Positions 9,187-18,123 of a DNA stretch of 64,000 nucleotides are shown in pieces. The stretch is taken from the NCBI GenBank assembly GCA_965220465.1, contig CBDCPZ010000020.1:186001-250000 (forward strand), in the 5' to 3' direction. The position numbers were made by a program, and so were the translations under genes. Below the pieces are notes generated by a model. It saw only the letters and a program-made list of their open reading frames with translations, was not told the DNA's origin and made no database searches. The DNA is from JAHDHW01 sp965220465 (GTDB taxonomy: Bacteria; Bacteroidota; Bacteroidia; Chitinophagales; Saprospiraceae). Positions within the stretch are counted from its first letter, which is position 1. Every line of letters begins with the position of its first letter.

Positions 9187-11322
9187 ATGTATTCACAAGC
9201 GGAGCAGAAGAAATTATTTGACCTTTCAAAACAATTATTGAAAGAGAATAATATTGTAAAGAACGAAAACACAACACAATTGGTGACTGATTTGCAGAAA
9301 GTGATCATTTACCATGAATGGCGATATTATATTTTAAATGATCCAATTACAAGCGATTTTGAGTATGATCAGTTGTTTAAAAAACTGGAAAGCCTCGAAG
9401 CAGCTCATCCGGAATTGAAAACGCCCGATTCTCCGACACAAAGAGTTTCGACTGACCTGACTTCGGATTTTCCTTCTGTTGAACATCTCGTGCCGATGCT
9501 GTCGCTGGCCAATAGCTACAATGCGGAAGACTTAATTGATTTCGATGCGCAAATTAAAAAACTAACGCTGCTTGATGAAAATGCAGAGATTGAATATTGT
9601 GTTGAACCGAAATTTGACGGAGGAAGTATTGCATTAGTATATGAAAATGATCTGCTGGTTCGCGGAGCAACTCGTGGTAATGGCGCAATCGGTGAAGAAA
9701 TGACCAACAATGCCAAAGCTATCCGTTCGATCCCTTTGCGAGCTGATTTTTCAAAACATAAAATGCAAAAAGTAGAGCTTCGCGGCGAAGTTTTGATTCG
9801 AAAAGATATTTTTAAGAAAATAAACGAGGAGCGCGAAAAAGAAGGGCTAAGCCTTTTTGCAAATCCCAGAAATACAGCTTCCGGAGGATTGCGAATGAAG
9901 GATCCGGTGGAAGTCGCAAAACGAGGACTTGTTGCTTTTTTATACCAACTCGGATATGCGGTAGACAATGAAAACAATGACCTGTCTCATAGCTTTAAAA
10001 CCCATGATGACAGCATCAATTTGTTAGCTGAACTTGGATTTAAAGTTCCGGTAAAAGAGAAAAAAGTCTGTAAAAACATTGCTGAAGTGACAGATTTTGT
10101 ACTCGAATGGCAACAAAAGCGGGAGGCTTACCCCTACGAAATTGATGGCATGGTTGTGAAGGTCAACAGTCTTGAATTGCAGGAAAAATGTGGGTTCACC
10201 AACCACCATCCTCGCTGGGCGATTGCCTTTAAATTTAAAGCAAAACAAGCCACTACTAAATTGTTGAGCGTTGAATACCAGGTTGGAAAAATAGGCTCGA
10301 TTACGCCGGTAGCTAAGCTTGATCCGGTTCAGTTGGCGGGAGTGACCGTTTCGTCTGTTTCACTGCACAACGAAGATTTTATAACCAGCAAGGATATCCG
10401 AATTGGAGATACTGTTTTGGTGGAAAGGGCAGGGGATGTGATCCCGTATATTGTAAAGCCGATGGTTGAATTGCGCGATGGAACAGTAGAGAAATTAATA
10501 TTTCCGGAATTTTGCCCGATCAATGATCAGGAAGAACAAATCAGACTGGTAAGAATGGAGGGCGAAGCAGCCTGGCGCTGCCCAACCTGTATTTGTGGCG
10601 CACAGGATTTGCAGCGAATGATTTTCCACGTTTCAAAAGATGCAATGGATATCGATGGTTTTGGGAAGTCTTATATTGAACGATTTTTTGAGTTGGGATG
10701 GTTGAAAAATATGGCAGATATTTATCGCCTTGATTATAATGTGATCGCGGAGCTGGAAGGTTTTGGTGAAAAGTCGGCAACTAATTTAAAAACCTCCATT
10801 GAAAAAGCTAAAAAGAACCCGATTCATCGATTGTTGCATAGTTTGAGTATTCATCATCTTGGAAAAAAGGTTTCAAAGTTAATCGCCGGAGAAATCAATC
10901 ATGTTTTGGAATTGAAGGATTGGACGTTGGAAGATTATACCAATATCAAAGACGTCGGGCCGGTAGTTGCAGAGAATGTGATTGAGTTTTTTAAAAACCC
11001 GCAAAATATTGCGCTACTTGAAGAAATGGAAAGCCTGGGAGTGAATATGCAACAAACGGAAGACGACCTTCCAAAAGCTGTTTCGGCAGATGCTCCTTTG
11101 ATCGGGAAAACTATTCTCTTCACCGGAACGTTACTTAAGCTGGGCAGAAAGGAAGCACAATCGCTGGCGGAAAAAGCCGGAGCAAAAAATATCAGTGCGG
11201 TCAGCTCAAATCTCAATATCCTCGTCGCTGGCGAAAAAGCCGGTTCGAAATTAAAAAAGGCACAGGCTTTGGGTACTGTTGAGATAATAAGCGAAGATAC
11301 CTTTTTGGACTTGGTTAAGTAA
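9187..11322 (+). CDS. ligA: NAD-dependent DNA ligase
   Basis: The 711-residue protein has the family order. An Ia/adenylation domain carries the AMP-accepting Lys142 in VEPKFDG, then LRGEVLIRKDIF and EIDGMVVKVNS. An OB fold, a zinc-binding segment (about 440-472), helix-hairpin-helix repeats (about 510-610) and a C-terminal BRCT domain (about 632-711) follow. It seals nicks in replication and repair. The zinc segment is unusual: the first CxxC pair reads Cys443-P-I-Asn446, so one canonical cysteine is replaced, while CPTCIC (465-470) supplies an extra one. The gene has no close operon partner. Confidence 0.96.
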   Translation: MYSQAEQKKLFDLSKQLLKENNIVKNENTTQLVTDLQKVIIYHEWRYYILNDPITSDFEYDQLFKKLESLEAAHPELKTPDSPTQRVSTDLTSDFPSVEHLVPMLSLANSYNAEDLIDFDAQIKKLTLLDENAEIEYCVEPKFDGGSIALVYENDLLVRGATRGNGAIGEEMTNNAKAIRSIPLRADFSKHKMQKVELRGEVLIRKDIFKKINEEREKEGLSLFANPRNTASGGLRMKDPVEVAKRGLVAFLYQLGYAVDNENNDLSHSFKTHDDSINLLAELGFKVPVKEKKVCKNIAEVTDFVLEWQQKREAYPYEIDGMVVKVNSLELQEKCGFTNHHPRWAIAFKFKAKQATTKLLSVEYQVGKIGSITPVAKLDPVQLAGVTVSSVSLHNEDFITSKDIRIGDTVLVERAGDVIPYIVKPMVELRDGTVEKLIFPEFCPINDQEEQIRLVRMEGEAAWRCPTCICGAQDLQRMIFHVSKDAMDIDGFGKSYIERFFELGWLKNMADIYRLDYNVIAELEGFGEKSATNLKTSIEKAKKNPIHRLLHSLSIHHLGKKVSKLIAGEINHVLELKDWTLEDYTNIKDVGPVVAENVIEFFKNPQNIALLEEMESLGVNMQQTEDDLPKAVSADAPLIGKTILFTGTLLKLGRKEAQSLAEKAGAKNISAVSSNLNILVAGEKAGSKLKKAQALGTVEIISEDTFLDLVK

Positions 11323-11392
11323 AAAAACCATTTTAAAGCTGTAATAAAAACACCTATTGAAAATTGCTTATTTCTTTTAAATATAATCTATC

Positions 11393-12790
11393 ATGAAATC
11401 AATAATAACTTTTGGATTTGTTTTAATCACGCTGGTTTCGAAAAGTCAGAGTGAATTAACAAGTTCCGTGATGACTCCCGGAGAAGAGTTTGTGGAATTG
11501 CTTTGTTTAATGAACAATTGCGAAGGAAAGGAGCCTTTGAGACTTTACGAATTCAATGGTGTTGGTTTTAATAAATTGGAGGAAGCTAAAGCACTTGGAA
11601 AAGATAGTTTTTTAATTATAGTACCAGCCGGTGAACCTCGTTTTTATTATGTTGGAAATGCAGATAACCAAATGCGCCCTGTCATTTTTAATGATGAAAA
11701 AGACTTTTCAATGCGAGGGACTTGCCGAAGAGTGAGGGCTTCCAATATTTATGGCTCAAAAGCAAATGAAAGTTATGATGCTTTAATGGCGACTGTGCGG
11801 GAGCGGCAAAAAGCATTACAGGTTGAAAATGGAAAATTTATGCATGCCGTAAAACAAAGCCCTGAAGCTGCTGAAATTGTTAAAAAAGACATGGCCAGAA
11901 TTGATCAACAGCAAATGGATTTGTTGGATTCTTTAAAAAAATCAGCTCCTTTTCTGGCTCGTATTGCCGCATTAAACACGTATCTAAGTTTTCCGAATAA
12001 TCAGGGAGAATACACCAATGAAGTAGAATATTTTGCAGATAACTTTTTTCAATTTGTAGAGTTCAAAAATCCAGATTACAATAATATTCCGGCGATTTTT
12101 GAGGCTTTTAAAAACTATTCACAAACTCTTGCTTCCGTTGGCTTTGATGCTGAAAGAGTGAAAACCACCATCGAAAATCAATTGAAAAAAATCCCTGCAA
12201 ACGGTCGTGCCTATCGCTACGCTTTGGGAGGGGTTGTTATTGGATTACAAGCAAAGAACCATCCCTCTTTCAGCGGTTTTGCTAATCAGTTTATTGAAAA
12301 ATATAAATCAACTACGGACGAGGAGTCTATTCAGAGATTGATGATTCAATTACATCAATCCAGAAGTTTTGTTATTGGATCGGAGGCTCCCGATTTTACA
12401 CAAAAAACGCATGAAGGAGAAGACTTAAGCCTTAGTGATTTGCGAGGAAAAGTAGTGCTGATTGATTTTTGGGCGAGCTGGTGCGGGCCTTGTCGAAAAG
12501 AAAATCCACATGTCGTTAAATTGTATAAAAAATATAAAGACCAAGGCTTCGAAATCCTGAGTGTAAGTCTCGATAAGGACATGAAACGCTGGACGCAAGC
12601 CATTGAAAAAGATGGATTGGAATGGAAACATGTGAGTGACTTGAAAGGGTGGAAAAATACAGTTGCTCAGACTTATTCGGTCAGGTCCATTCCGCATACC
12701 GTTTTGTTGGATAAGGATGGTAAAATCATTGCGCGCAACCTGCGATCTAAGGCTTTAGATCAGGAACTGAAAAATATTTTTGAAAAATAA
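11393..12790 (+). CDS. TlpA-family thiol-disulfide oxidoreductase
   Basis: The 465-residue protein has an N-terminal signal peptide (ending VSKSQS). About 320 residues of poorly recognised helical sequence follow; the first part resembles DUF4369-type modules of this family. A C-terminal AhpC/TlpA thioredoxin domain carries DFWASWCGPCRKENP with redox cysteines 364 and 367. It would act in the periplasm as a reductant or in cytochrome c maturation-like chemistry. The next gene, a VanX-like lipoprotein, begins 38 bp downstream and may be cotranscribed. Confidence 0.88.
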   Translation: MKSIITFGFVLITLVSKSQSELTSSVMTPGEEFVELLCLMNNCEGKEPLRLYEFNGVGFNKLEEAKALGKDSFLIIVPAGEPRFYYVGNADNQMRPVIFNDEKDFSMRGTCRRVRASNIYGSKANESYDALMATVRERQKALQVENGKFMHAVKQSPEAAEIVKKDMARIDQQQMDLLDSLKKSAPFLARIAALNTYLSFPNNQGEYTNEVEYFADNFFQFVEFKNPDYNNIPAIFEAFKNYSQTLASVGFDAERVKTTIENQLKKIPANGRAYRYALGGVVIGLQAKNHPSFSGFANQFIEKYKSTTDEESIQRLMIQLHQSRSFVIGSEAPDFTQKTHEGEDLSLSDLRGKVVLIDFWASWCGPCRKENPHVVKLYKKYKDQGFEILSVSLDKDMKRWTQAIEKDGLEWKHVSDLKGWKNTVAQTYSVRSIPHTVLLDKDGKIIARNLRSKALDQELKNIFEK

Positions 12791-12828
12791 AACTTAATTT
12801 GGTTAATGGATTTGGTTATTCTCCTTTT

Positions 12829-13539
12829 ATGAAAAATGTTTACGTTCTGGTTTTTGTACTTTTCTTTTTCACATGCAAAAATGCCGAAAAGCCCAAATCT
12901 CCGTCTGTGATTCCTGCTGAGACTGTGCATTTGAAAACAATTGATCCCTCTAAAATTGATCCACCGACACCGAAAGTTATCATTCCGGATTACGACACTA
13001 CCCAGTGGATTGAATTGAGCGCGCTGGATTCAACCATAATCATTGACTTAAAATATGCTACCACCGACAATTTTGTTGAGGAACAGCTTTACGAATGTGG
13101 CCGTTGTTTTTTGCGTCACGAAGCTGCAAACCAATTAGTCAAAGCAAATAAAACGCTCGTGAATAATGGTTTGCGTTTTAAAATGTTTGATTGTTATCGA
13201 CCATTACCGGTGCAACAAAGACTTTGGGATAAATTTCAAAATGCAAGCTACGTGACTCCTCCGAGCAAAGGGTCCATGCATAATCGTGGATTAGCGGTTG
13301 ATCTGACGATTGTTGATAGTACCGGTCAGGAGTTGGACATGGGAACGCCATTTGATTTTTTTGGAAAAAAAGCGCACCATACTTATACTGAATTTTCAGA
13401 CACTGTATTGGCAAATCGCAGCCTTTTAAAAAGTATGATGGGGATCGTTGGATTCAATTCTATCAGGACCGAGTGGTGGCATTATTCTTATCCTGAAAAA
13501 ATGTATGAGCTTTCTAGTATGGAGTGGAATTGTGATTGA
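12829..13539 (+). CDS. VanX-type D-Ala-D-Ala dipeptidase (M15D), lipoprotein
   Basis: Starting at ATG 12829 the protein has 236 residues and a lipoprotein signal, MKNVYVLVFVLFFFTC, with the acylated Cys16. An in-frame TTG at 12799 would place extra residues before the signal and is rejected. The M15 zinc motif SxHxxGxAxD is present as SMHNRGLAVD. The EWWHY motif near the end supplies the catalytic Glu and third His. RPLPVQQRLW is also typical of DdpX/VanX. It probably hydrolyses D-Ala-D-Ala in the periplasm for peptidoglycan recycling. No vanHA genes are nearby, so resistance is not implied. Confidence 0.9.
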   Translation: MKNVYVLVFVLFFFTCKNAEKPKSPSVIPAETVHLKTIDPSKIDPPTPKVIIPDYDTTQWIELSALDSTIIIDLKYATTDNFVEEQLYECGRCFLRHEAANQLVKANKTLVNNGLRFKMFDCYRPLPVQQRLWDKFQNASYVTPPSKGSMHNRGLAVDLTIVDSTGQELDMGTPFDFFGKKAHHTYTEFSDTVLANRSLLKSMMGIVGFNSIRTEWWHYSYPEKMYELSSMEWNCD

Positions 13540-13571
13540 AATTCTTAGTTTGAAGTTCTTGGTTCAAAGTT
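13538..13571 (-). repeat. Dispersed intergenic element (AACCAAGAACTTCAAACT type), copy A
   Basis: The minus strand reads AACCAAGAACTTCAAACTAA, closely matching plus-strand sequences at 32557-32578 and 44383-44404. It lies directly downstream of the VanX-like stop and 24 bp before the heptamer microsatellite. Confidence 0.55.
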
Positions 13572-13594
13572 GAATTGTTCGTAGTTTTTAGTTT

Positions 13595-13713
13595 AAACCA
13601 CAAACCACAAACCACAAACCACAAACCACAAACCACAAACCACAAACCACAAACCACAAACCACAAACCACAAACCACAAACCACAAACCACAAACCACA
13701 AACCACAAACCAC
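13595..13713. repeat. (AAACCAC)17 heptamer microsatellite
   Basis: Seventeen perfect tandem copies of the 7-mer AAACCAC, 119 bp in total, without a single mismatch. It lies between the VanX-like gene and the MoxR gene (190 bp before the latter). Read on the minus strand it gives a spurious repeat peptide (CGLWFVV), which I do not regard as a gene. Perfect heptamer tracts are prone to slippage, so copy number probably varies between isolates. Confidence 0.97.
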
Positions 13714-13902
13714 AAAAAATCCTCATTTAGAAATCAAGACTTATAATTCTTCATTCATCCATTGTGATCAGTTTTTGTGTTTATACGCTAAAAAGCCTAA
13801 TTTGTCGACCTCGCGAAACAAAGGGTATAATTAACACGTTAATTCTTAGGTATTTTTATAAATTTATGCACTTTTAAAAATAGTTTAAACAGTCAAAAAA
13901 AT

Positions 13903-14874
13903 ATGCAGCAAACAGCCTATAAATCTGATGTTGAAGCAGTTGATGGATTAGCAAAGGCCTATCGTGATTTATCAAAAGAAATTGCTAAAGTTATCGTTGG
14001 TCAGGATGAAGTGGTAAAAGCAGTGATCATATCTTTATTTAGTAATGGACACAGTCTTTTGGTTGGTGTTCCTGGTTTAGCAAAAACGCTTCTTGTAAGC
14101 ACAATTGCTGATGTGCTTGATTTGGATTTTAAAAGAATTCAGTTTACGCCGGATTTGATGCCTTCTGATATCACAGGCTCTGAAATATTGGACGAAGACC
14201 GTCATTTTAAATTTAACCGAGGCCCTTTGTTTGCCAATATTGTACTGGCTGACGAGATCAACCGTACTCCTCCAAAAACGCAGGCAGCTTTGCTTGAAGC
14301 GATGCAGGAGCGATCTGTTACGGTTAGTGGAGAGCGGCATTTATTGCCAAGCCCTTTCTTTGTTTTAGCGACTCAGAATCCAATTGAACAAGAAGGTACG
14401 TATCCACTACCGGAAGCTCAGCTGGACCGTTTTATGTTTAATATTCCGCTTGATTATCCTTCGTACGAAGAAGAAATTCAAGTTGTAAAAACCACTACTT
14501 CGGGAGCAGATTACAACTTGTCTAATATTGTAACGGCAGATCAGATTTTGTTTTTCCAAAAATTGATTCAGAAAATTCCAATTGCAGATAATGTCTTGGA
14601 ATATGCAGTTTCATTAGCTTCCAAAACTCGTCCAAACACGGGCAGAGCAACAGATAAAGTGAATAATTACATTTCATGGGGTGCAGGGCCAAGAGCATCG
14701 CAATATCTTGTACTAGGCGCCAAATGTAATGCCGCTATCAATGGTAAATATTCTCCGGATATTGAAGACGTTCAAGCCATTGCCAAATATGTATTGCGAC
14801 ACCGGATCGTTCGGAATTATAAAGCGGAAGCAGAAAGTATTACTGAAGAAAACATCATTGAGAGCCTTTTCTGA
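13903..14874 (+). CDS. MoxR-family AAA+ ATPase
   Basis: The 323-residue protein has Walker A GVPGLAKT (55-62), Walker B LADEIN (Asp117, Glu118), sensor I LATQNPIEQEGTYPLPEAQLD, and an arginine-rich lid. MoxR ATPases act as chaperone-like ATPases, usually on von Willebrand/DUF58 partners encoded next to them. No DUF58 or VWA gene follows here; a terminator and an SRPBCC gene do. The partner must therefore be elsewhere. It starts at ATG 13903. Confidence 0.93.
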   Translation: MQQTAYKSDVEAVDGLAKAYRDLSKEIAKVIVGQDEVVKAVIISLFSNGHSLLVGVPGLAKTLLVSTIADVLDLDFKRIQFTPDLMPSDITGSEILDEDRHFKFNRGPLFANIVLADEINRTPPKTQAALLEAMQERSVTVSGERHLLPSPFFVLATQNPIEQEGTYPLPEAQLDRFMFNIPLDYPSYEEEIQVVKTTTSGADYNLSNIVTADQILFFQKLIQKIPIADNVLEYAVSLASKTRPNTGRATDKVNNYISWGAGPRASQYLVLGAKCNAAINGKYSPDIEDVQAIAKYVLRHRIVRNYKAEAESITEENIIESLF

Positions 14875-14899
14875 CTTTTAGATAAAGCTTTAAAATATT

Positions 14900-14936
14900 A
14901 AACGGCCGCGTAATTATTTACGTAGCCGTTTTTGTT
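14900..14936 (+). terminator. Terminator after moxR
   Basis: The stem pairs AAACGGC (14900-14906) with GCCGTTT (14925-14931). An inner CGTAA/TTACG stem and a 2-nt internal mismatch complete the hairpin, followed by T-rich sequence. Confidence 0.8.
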
Positions 14937-14960
14937 TTTAAAAACAATTTGTTATATTTG
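14932..14960 (+). promoter_or_regulatory. Bacteroidota-type promoter for the SRPBCC gene
   Basis: TTG at 14932-14934 and TATATTTG at 14953-14960 are separated by 18 bp, matching TTG-N18-21-TAnnTTTG. The -33 element falls in the T tract of the preceding terminator. Predicted leader is about 70 nt before the ATG at 15036. Confidence 0.6.
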
Positions 14961-15035
14961 TTTGAAAATTAAAACACAAAAAGTTTTAATTCAAACTAAA
15001 AAACTCATTTAAAAACAAATCAAAAATCTTTAATC

Positions 15036-16073
15036 ATGAAAGTCTTAAAAAAACTCCTGTTGGGATTTGTTGCCTTATTAGCCCTTTTTGCACTAGTTTC
15101 TTTTATGCTCCCTTCCCCAGCTCCTGTGGAACGAAGTACAACAATTGATTCATCCGCCGATGTTGTTTTTCAACAAGTTAACAATTTGAAGAACTGGGAA
15201 AATTGGTCTGCCTGGGCAGCGAAAGATCCTTCTATGAAAGTTGTCTATGGTGAAAAAGTAGAAGGAGAAGGTGGTTCTTATTCATGGGCTGGAGATGTTG
15301 TAGGAAAGGGAAATCTTACAATTGTTAAAAGTGAACCGGGTAAATTATTAAATACTGAAGTTGATTTTGGATTTATGGGTAGGGGGGAAGGTTCGTGGAC
15401 CTTTGAAGAAAACGATGGAAAAACCAAGGTGACCTGGGCGATGAAATCTCTTCCCGGAGCAGGCCCTTTGGCGAATATCATCGGACGCTATTTTTTAGCT
15501 TTTGAGGATTTAGATCCATTGGTGGGACCGGATTTTGAACAAGGTTTGGCAGGTATTAAAACAATTTGTGAAGGGATGAATAATAATACAAATAGCGAGA
15601 TTGAAATAGTTGAAGTATTGGGAACAAAATATTACACGATTCGTGATAAGGTAAAATTTGCGGATATCAAGCAATTTTATACTGAAAATTATCCCAAAAT
15701 AATTCAAAAGGTAACAGAAGATCAATTGCAAATGACCGGTATGCCCAGAGGTATTTATTATCTGTGGGATGCGGAAAACGAATTAGCGGATATGGCTGCG
15801 GCAATCCCTGTTTCTCCAATTCCGGAACAAGGAAAAGCCAATAAAAAAACTAATATTGGAACAGGAGAGGCTGAAGTTTATGACAATTATATTGTTTATA
15901 ATTATTATGGTGATTATGTGAACATGAAATCGGCTCATGATGGACTTGGAAAAGCATGTGAATCAGTTTTCAAAAAACACCCTACCTTAGTGATGGAAGA
16001 ATATGTTACTGATCCAGGCTCAGAACCCGATAATTCAAAATGGTTAACCCGGATTTATTATGTAATTGACTAA
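15036..16073 (+). CDS. SRPBCC-family protein with C-terminal GyrI-like domain
   Basis: The 345-residue protein has one N-terminal transmembrane helix (about 6-25), then an SRPBCC/polyketide-cyclase-like fold (about 30-175) with VERSTTIDSSADVVFQQVNN and GSWTFEENDGKTKVTW. The C-terminal half (about 190-345) resembles GyrI-like small-molecule-binding domains. The combination is recurrent in Bacteroidota. Its ligand and cell role are unknown. The membrane anchor suggests the domains work at the inner membrane. It has its own promoter and terminator, so it is monocistronic. Confidence 0.8.
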   Translation: MKVLKKLLLGFVALLALFALVSFMLPSPAPVERSTTIDSSADVVFQQVNNLKNWENWSAWAAKDPSMKVVYGEKVEGEGGSYSWAGDVVGKGNLTIVKSEPGKLLNTEVDFGFMGRGEGSWTFEENDGKTKVTWAMKSLPGAGPLANIIGRYFLAFEDLDPLVGPDFEQGLAGIKTICEGMNNNTNSEIEIVEVLGTKYYTIRDKVKFADIKQFYTENYPKIIQKVTEDQLQMTGMPRGIYYLWDAENELADMAAAIPVSPIPEQGKANKKTNIGTGEAEVYDNYIVYNYYGDYVNMKSAHDGLGKACESVFKKHPTLVMEEYVTDPGSEPDNSKWLTRIYYVID

Positions 16074-16090
16074 AGAATAAAAATATTCCA

Positions 16091-16136
16091 AAAAGCGAAA
16101 AGCCACTTTTTACCCCAAAAGTGGCTTTTCGCTTTT
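16091..16136. terminator. Strong bidirectional terminator hairpin
   Basis: Perfect 20-bp arms (16091-16110 and 16117-16136) with a 6-nt loop TACCCC. The outer ends are A and T runs, so it can terminate in both directions. It begins 17 bp after the SRPBCC stop. Confidence 0.9.
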
Positions 16137-16233
16137 GTTCAAACTGAAATTGCTAAAAACAGGCACGCCAAAAAACTTTTCAATCGCATCTTCTTTAATA
16201 TATTCAGAACCAAAGCAAGGTCTGCATTTTTAT

Positions 16234-16241
16234 TAATTTTG
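16234..16241 (+). promoter_or_regulatory. Candidate -7 element for the DUF4837 gene
   Basis: TAATTTTG matches TAnnTTTG and lies 17 bp before the ATG at 16259. No convincing TTG was found at the -33 distance, so this is tentative. Confidence 0.35.
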
Positions 16242-16258
16242 TAACAAATGTCGTCGCA

Positions 16259-17347
16259 ATGAAATTACTTATGAAAAAACTAATGGTCAAAAGCATAATC
16301 TTCTCGTTTGCTGTTTTCTTTCTTGGTTGTTCTGCTGAAGTGAGAGATAAACTCTCACCTGCTCCTAATGCAATGGGCAAAGTGAATGAAATAGTTGTAA
16401 TCGCAGATAACTCTATTTGGGAAGGCCCTGTTGGAGATAGTATTCAATATTATTTATCTTCTGCATATTTGATACTGCCTCAGCCAGAACCGATTTTTGA
16501 CTTACGTCATATGACGCCAGATGACCTGACCGAAGTTCCAATTCGCAAAAACTTTCGTACCTATTTAGTCATTGGCAATCTAAGTAACAGCACATCAGAA
16601 ACGACTGAAATGATTAAACAGGATTTAGGAATGGAGAAAGTAAGACGTGCGAAAGAAGATAAAAATTTCAACATTTCACTTGGTCATAACAAATGGGCAA
16701 ATCCTCAACTTTTAATTTACCAGTTTGCATTTAGTGATGATGATTTAATAGCAAATATTAAAAAAAATTATCAGGCAATTACACAAAAGGTTTATGAAAA
16801 TGACGAACCTTATCTTGAAGCGAATATTTATCAGGTGGGAACCAATCTTGAGCTTAAAAAAATTATAAAGAAAGAGTTCAATGCTGAGATAAATATTCCA
16901 GATGACTATTATTTGGCATTGGATGATTCCGTAACGAATACGCTTTGGTTGAGAAAAGAAACTGATTTTTTAAGTAGCAATATCTTTATTCATAAACGCA
17001 AGTATACTGATCAAAAACAATTAAGTAAAGAAGGGATTAAAGAAATTCGTAATACTTTAGGGAAATTTGTGAGCACAGAAATAGAGAATACATACATGTT
17101 AATCAATGACGTTGATTTGCCCATGTTTTTAAAAACAATGCAGATCAATGATCGCTACGCTGTAGAAGCACGGGGAATTTGGGAAATAGAAAATGATTTT
17201 ATGGGCGGCCCGTTTATAAGTTATGCGATTCACAATCCTGAAACCAATGAAATCCTCTACTTGGATGGGTTTATTCATGCTCCTGGCAAAGAAAAAAGAG
17301 ATTATATGCAACAGCTTGAAAAGATATTCACGTCTGCCAAAATATGA
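16259..17347 (+). CDS. DUF4837-family lipoprotein
   Basis: The 362-residue protein has a lipoprotein signal with lipobox FFLGC (Cys24), followed by the family features GKVNEIVVIADNSIWEGPVGD, LPQPEPIFDLRHM and a C-terminal block (ARGIWEIENDFMGGPFISYA, then DGFIHAPGKEKR). I recognise this as the Bacteroidota DUF4837 family, for which no biochemical function is established. It is probably attached to the inner or outer membrane facing the periplasm. Several in-frame ATGs near the start (16259, 16271) are equally possible and do not affect the signal. A terminator follows. Confidence 0.85.
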   Translation: MKLLMKKLMVKSIIFSFAVFFLGCSAEVRDKLSPAPNAMGKVNEIVVIADNSIWEGPVGDSIQYYLSSAYLILPQPEPIFDLRHMTPDDLTEVPIRKNFRTYLVIGNLSNSTSETTEMIKQDLGMEKVRRAKEDKNFNISLGHNKWANPQLLIYQFAFSDDDLIANIKKNYQAITQKVYENDEPYLEANIYQVGTNLELKKIIKKEFNAEINIPDDYYLALDDSVTNTLWLRKETDFLSSNIFIHKRKYTDQKQLSKEGIKEIRNTLGKFVSTEIENTYMLINDVDLPMFLKTMQINDRYAVEARGIWEIENDFMGGPFISYAIHNPETNEILYLDGFIHAPGKEKRDYMQQLEKIFTSAKI

Positions 17348-17371
17348 TTTCCTTGAAATTTTATTGTTATA

Positions 17372-17411
17372 AAAATGTGATTAAGATTCTTTTCTTAATC
17401 ACATTTTTTAT
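17372..17411 (+). terminator. Terminator after the DUF4837 gene
   Basis: Perfect 15-bp arms (17372-17386 and 17393-17407) with a 6-nt loop, followed by a T-rich tract. It lies 25 bp after the stop and just ahead of the next sigma gene. Confidence 0.9.
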
Positions 17412-17436
17412 TTTTACTTGAAAGAAGGGAATCGCT

Positions 17437-18042
17437 ATGCTATTTAAGCTTAACAAAAACCAACCTTTGAGTAAACTAACTGATGAGCAATTAATTGCCG
17501 ATTATAAAGATAGTGGAAAAACAGAATTGATCGGTGAATTATTTAATCGCTATGTACATTTGGTTTATGGGATTTGTTTAAAATATACCAAACACAAAGA
17601 AGAAAGTAAGGATGTTGCAATGAGTGTATTCGAAAAACTGCTTTCTCATTCCCCTTCCTCAGATATCCAAATGTTCAAACAATGGCTGTATACCATTACC
17701 AAAAATCAATGCTTATCCTACTTGAGAGAACGAAACAAAAAATTGGAACAATCTGTCGATTGGCAAGAGTTAGAAAATAAGTCGAAAAATTTTATGGAAA
17801 ATGAAGACTTTTCTAGTCCTAATAATGTAGCGCTAGAAGAAGAAAATATTCAAGTAGCTTTATCGCAACTTAAAATTGATCAGAAAAAGTGCTTGGAATT
17901 ATTTTTCTTCAAAGACAAAAGCTATAAAGAAATTGAAACTATAACGGGTTATACAACAAAACAAGTAAAAAGTTTTTTACAAAACGGAAAGCGGAATTTG
18001 AAAATTCTTTTAGAATTGAACAATGTAAATTCTAAAGACTGA
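17437..18042 (+). CDS. ECF RNA polymerase sigma factor
   Basis: The 201-residue protein has region 2 (KHKEESKDVAMSVFEKLLSH, and FKQWLYTITKNQCLSYLRE) and region 4 (LKIDQKKCLELFFFKDKSYK, IETITGYTTKQVKSFLQNGK). The sequence is more divergent than the other sigma factors in the window. It is followed after 81 bp by a zinc-finger membrane protein with TPR-like repeats, the likely anti-sigma factor. The start is ATG 17437, 26 bp after the previous terminator, so the promoter must lie very close to the gene. Confidence 0.88.
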   Translation: MLFKLNKNQPLSKLTDEQLIADYKDSGKTELIGELFNRYVHLVYGICLKYTKHKEESKDVAMSVFEKLLSHSPSSDIQMFKQWLYTITKNQCLSYLRERNKKLEQSVDWQELENKSKNFMENEDFSSPNNVALEEENIQVALSQLKIDQKKCLELFFFKDKSYKEIETITGYTTKQVKSFLQNGKRNLKILLELNNVNSKD

Positions 18043-18123
18043 TGCGTATTGTTTTTACGGTGCTAGTTTGAATCAGCATTGTACGAATAGTAAAACTTTT
18101 ATTAAACACTACTTTTCTTAAAC

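Noticed and set aside
12799..12828. TTG start for the VanX-like lipoprotein
   Set aside because: It would put ten residues in front of a complete lipoprotein signal; the ATG at 12829 is better.
12829..13539. Vancomycin resistance gene vanX
   Set aside because: No vanH, vanA/B or vanRS genes are nearby; a lipoprotein M15D dipeptidase is common in environmental Bacteroidota as a peptidoglycan recycling enzyme.
13514..13726. Minus-strand frame encoding CGLWFVV repeats
   Set aside because: It is a translation of the heptamer microsatellite, which has no stop codon in that frame; there is no start region or homology.
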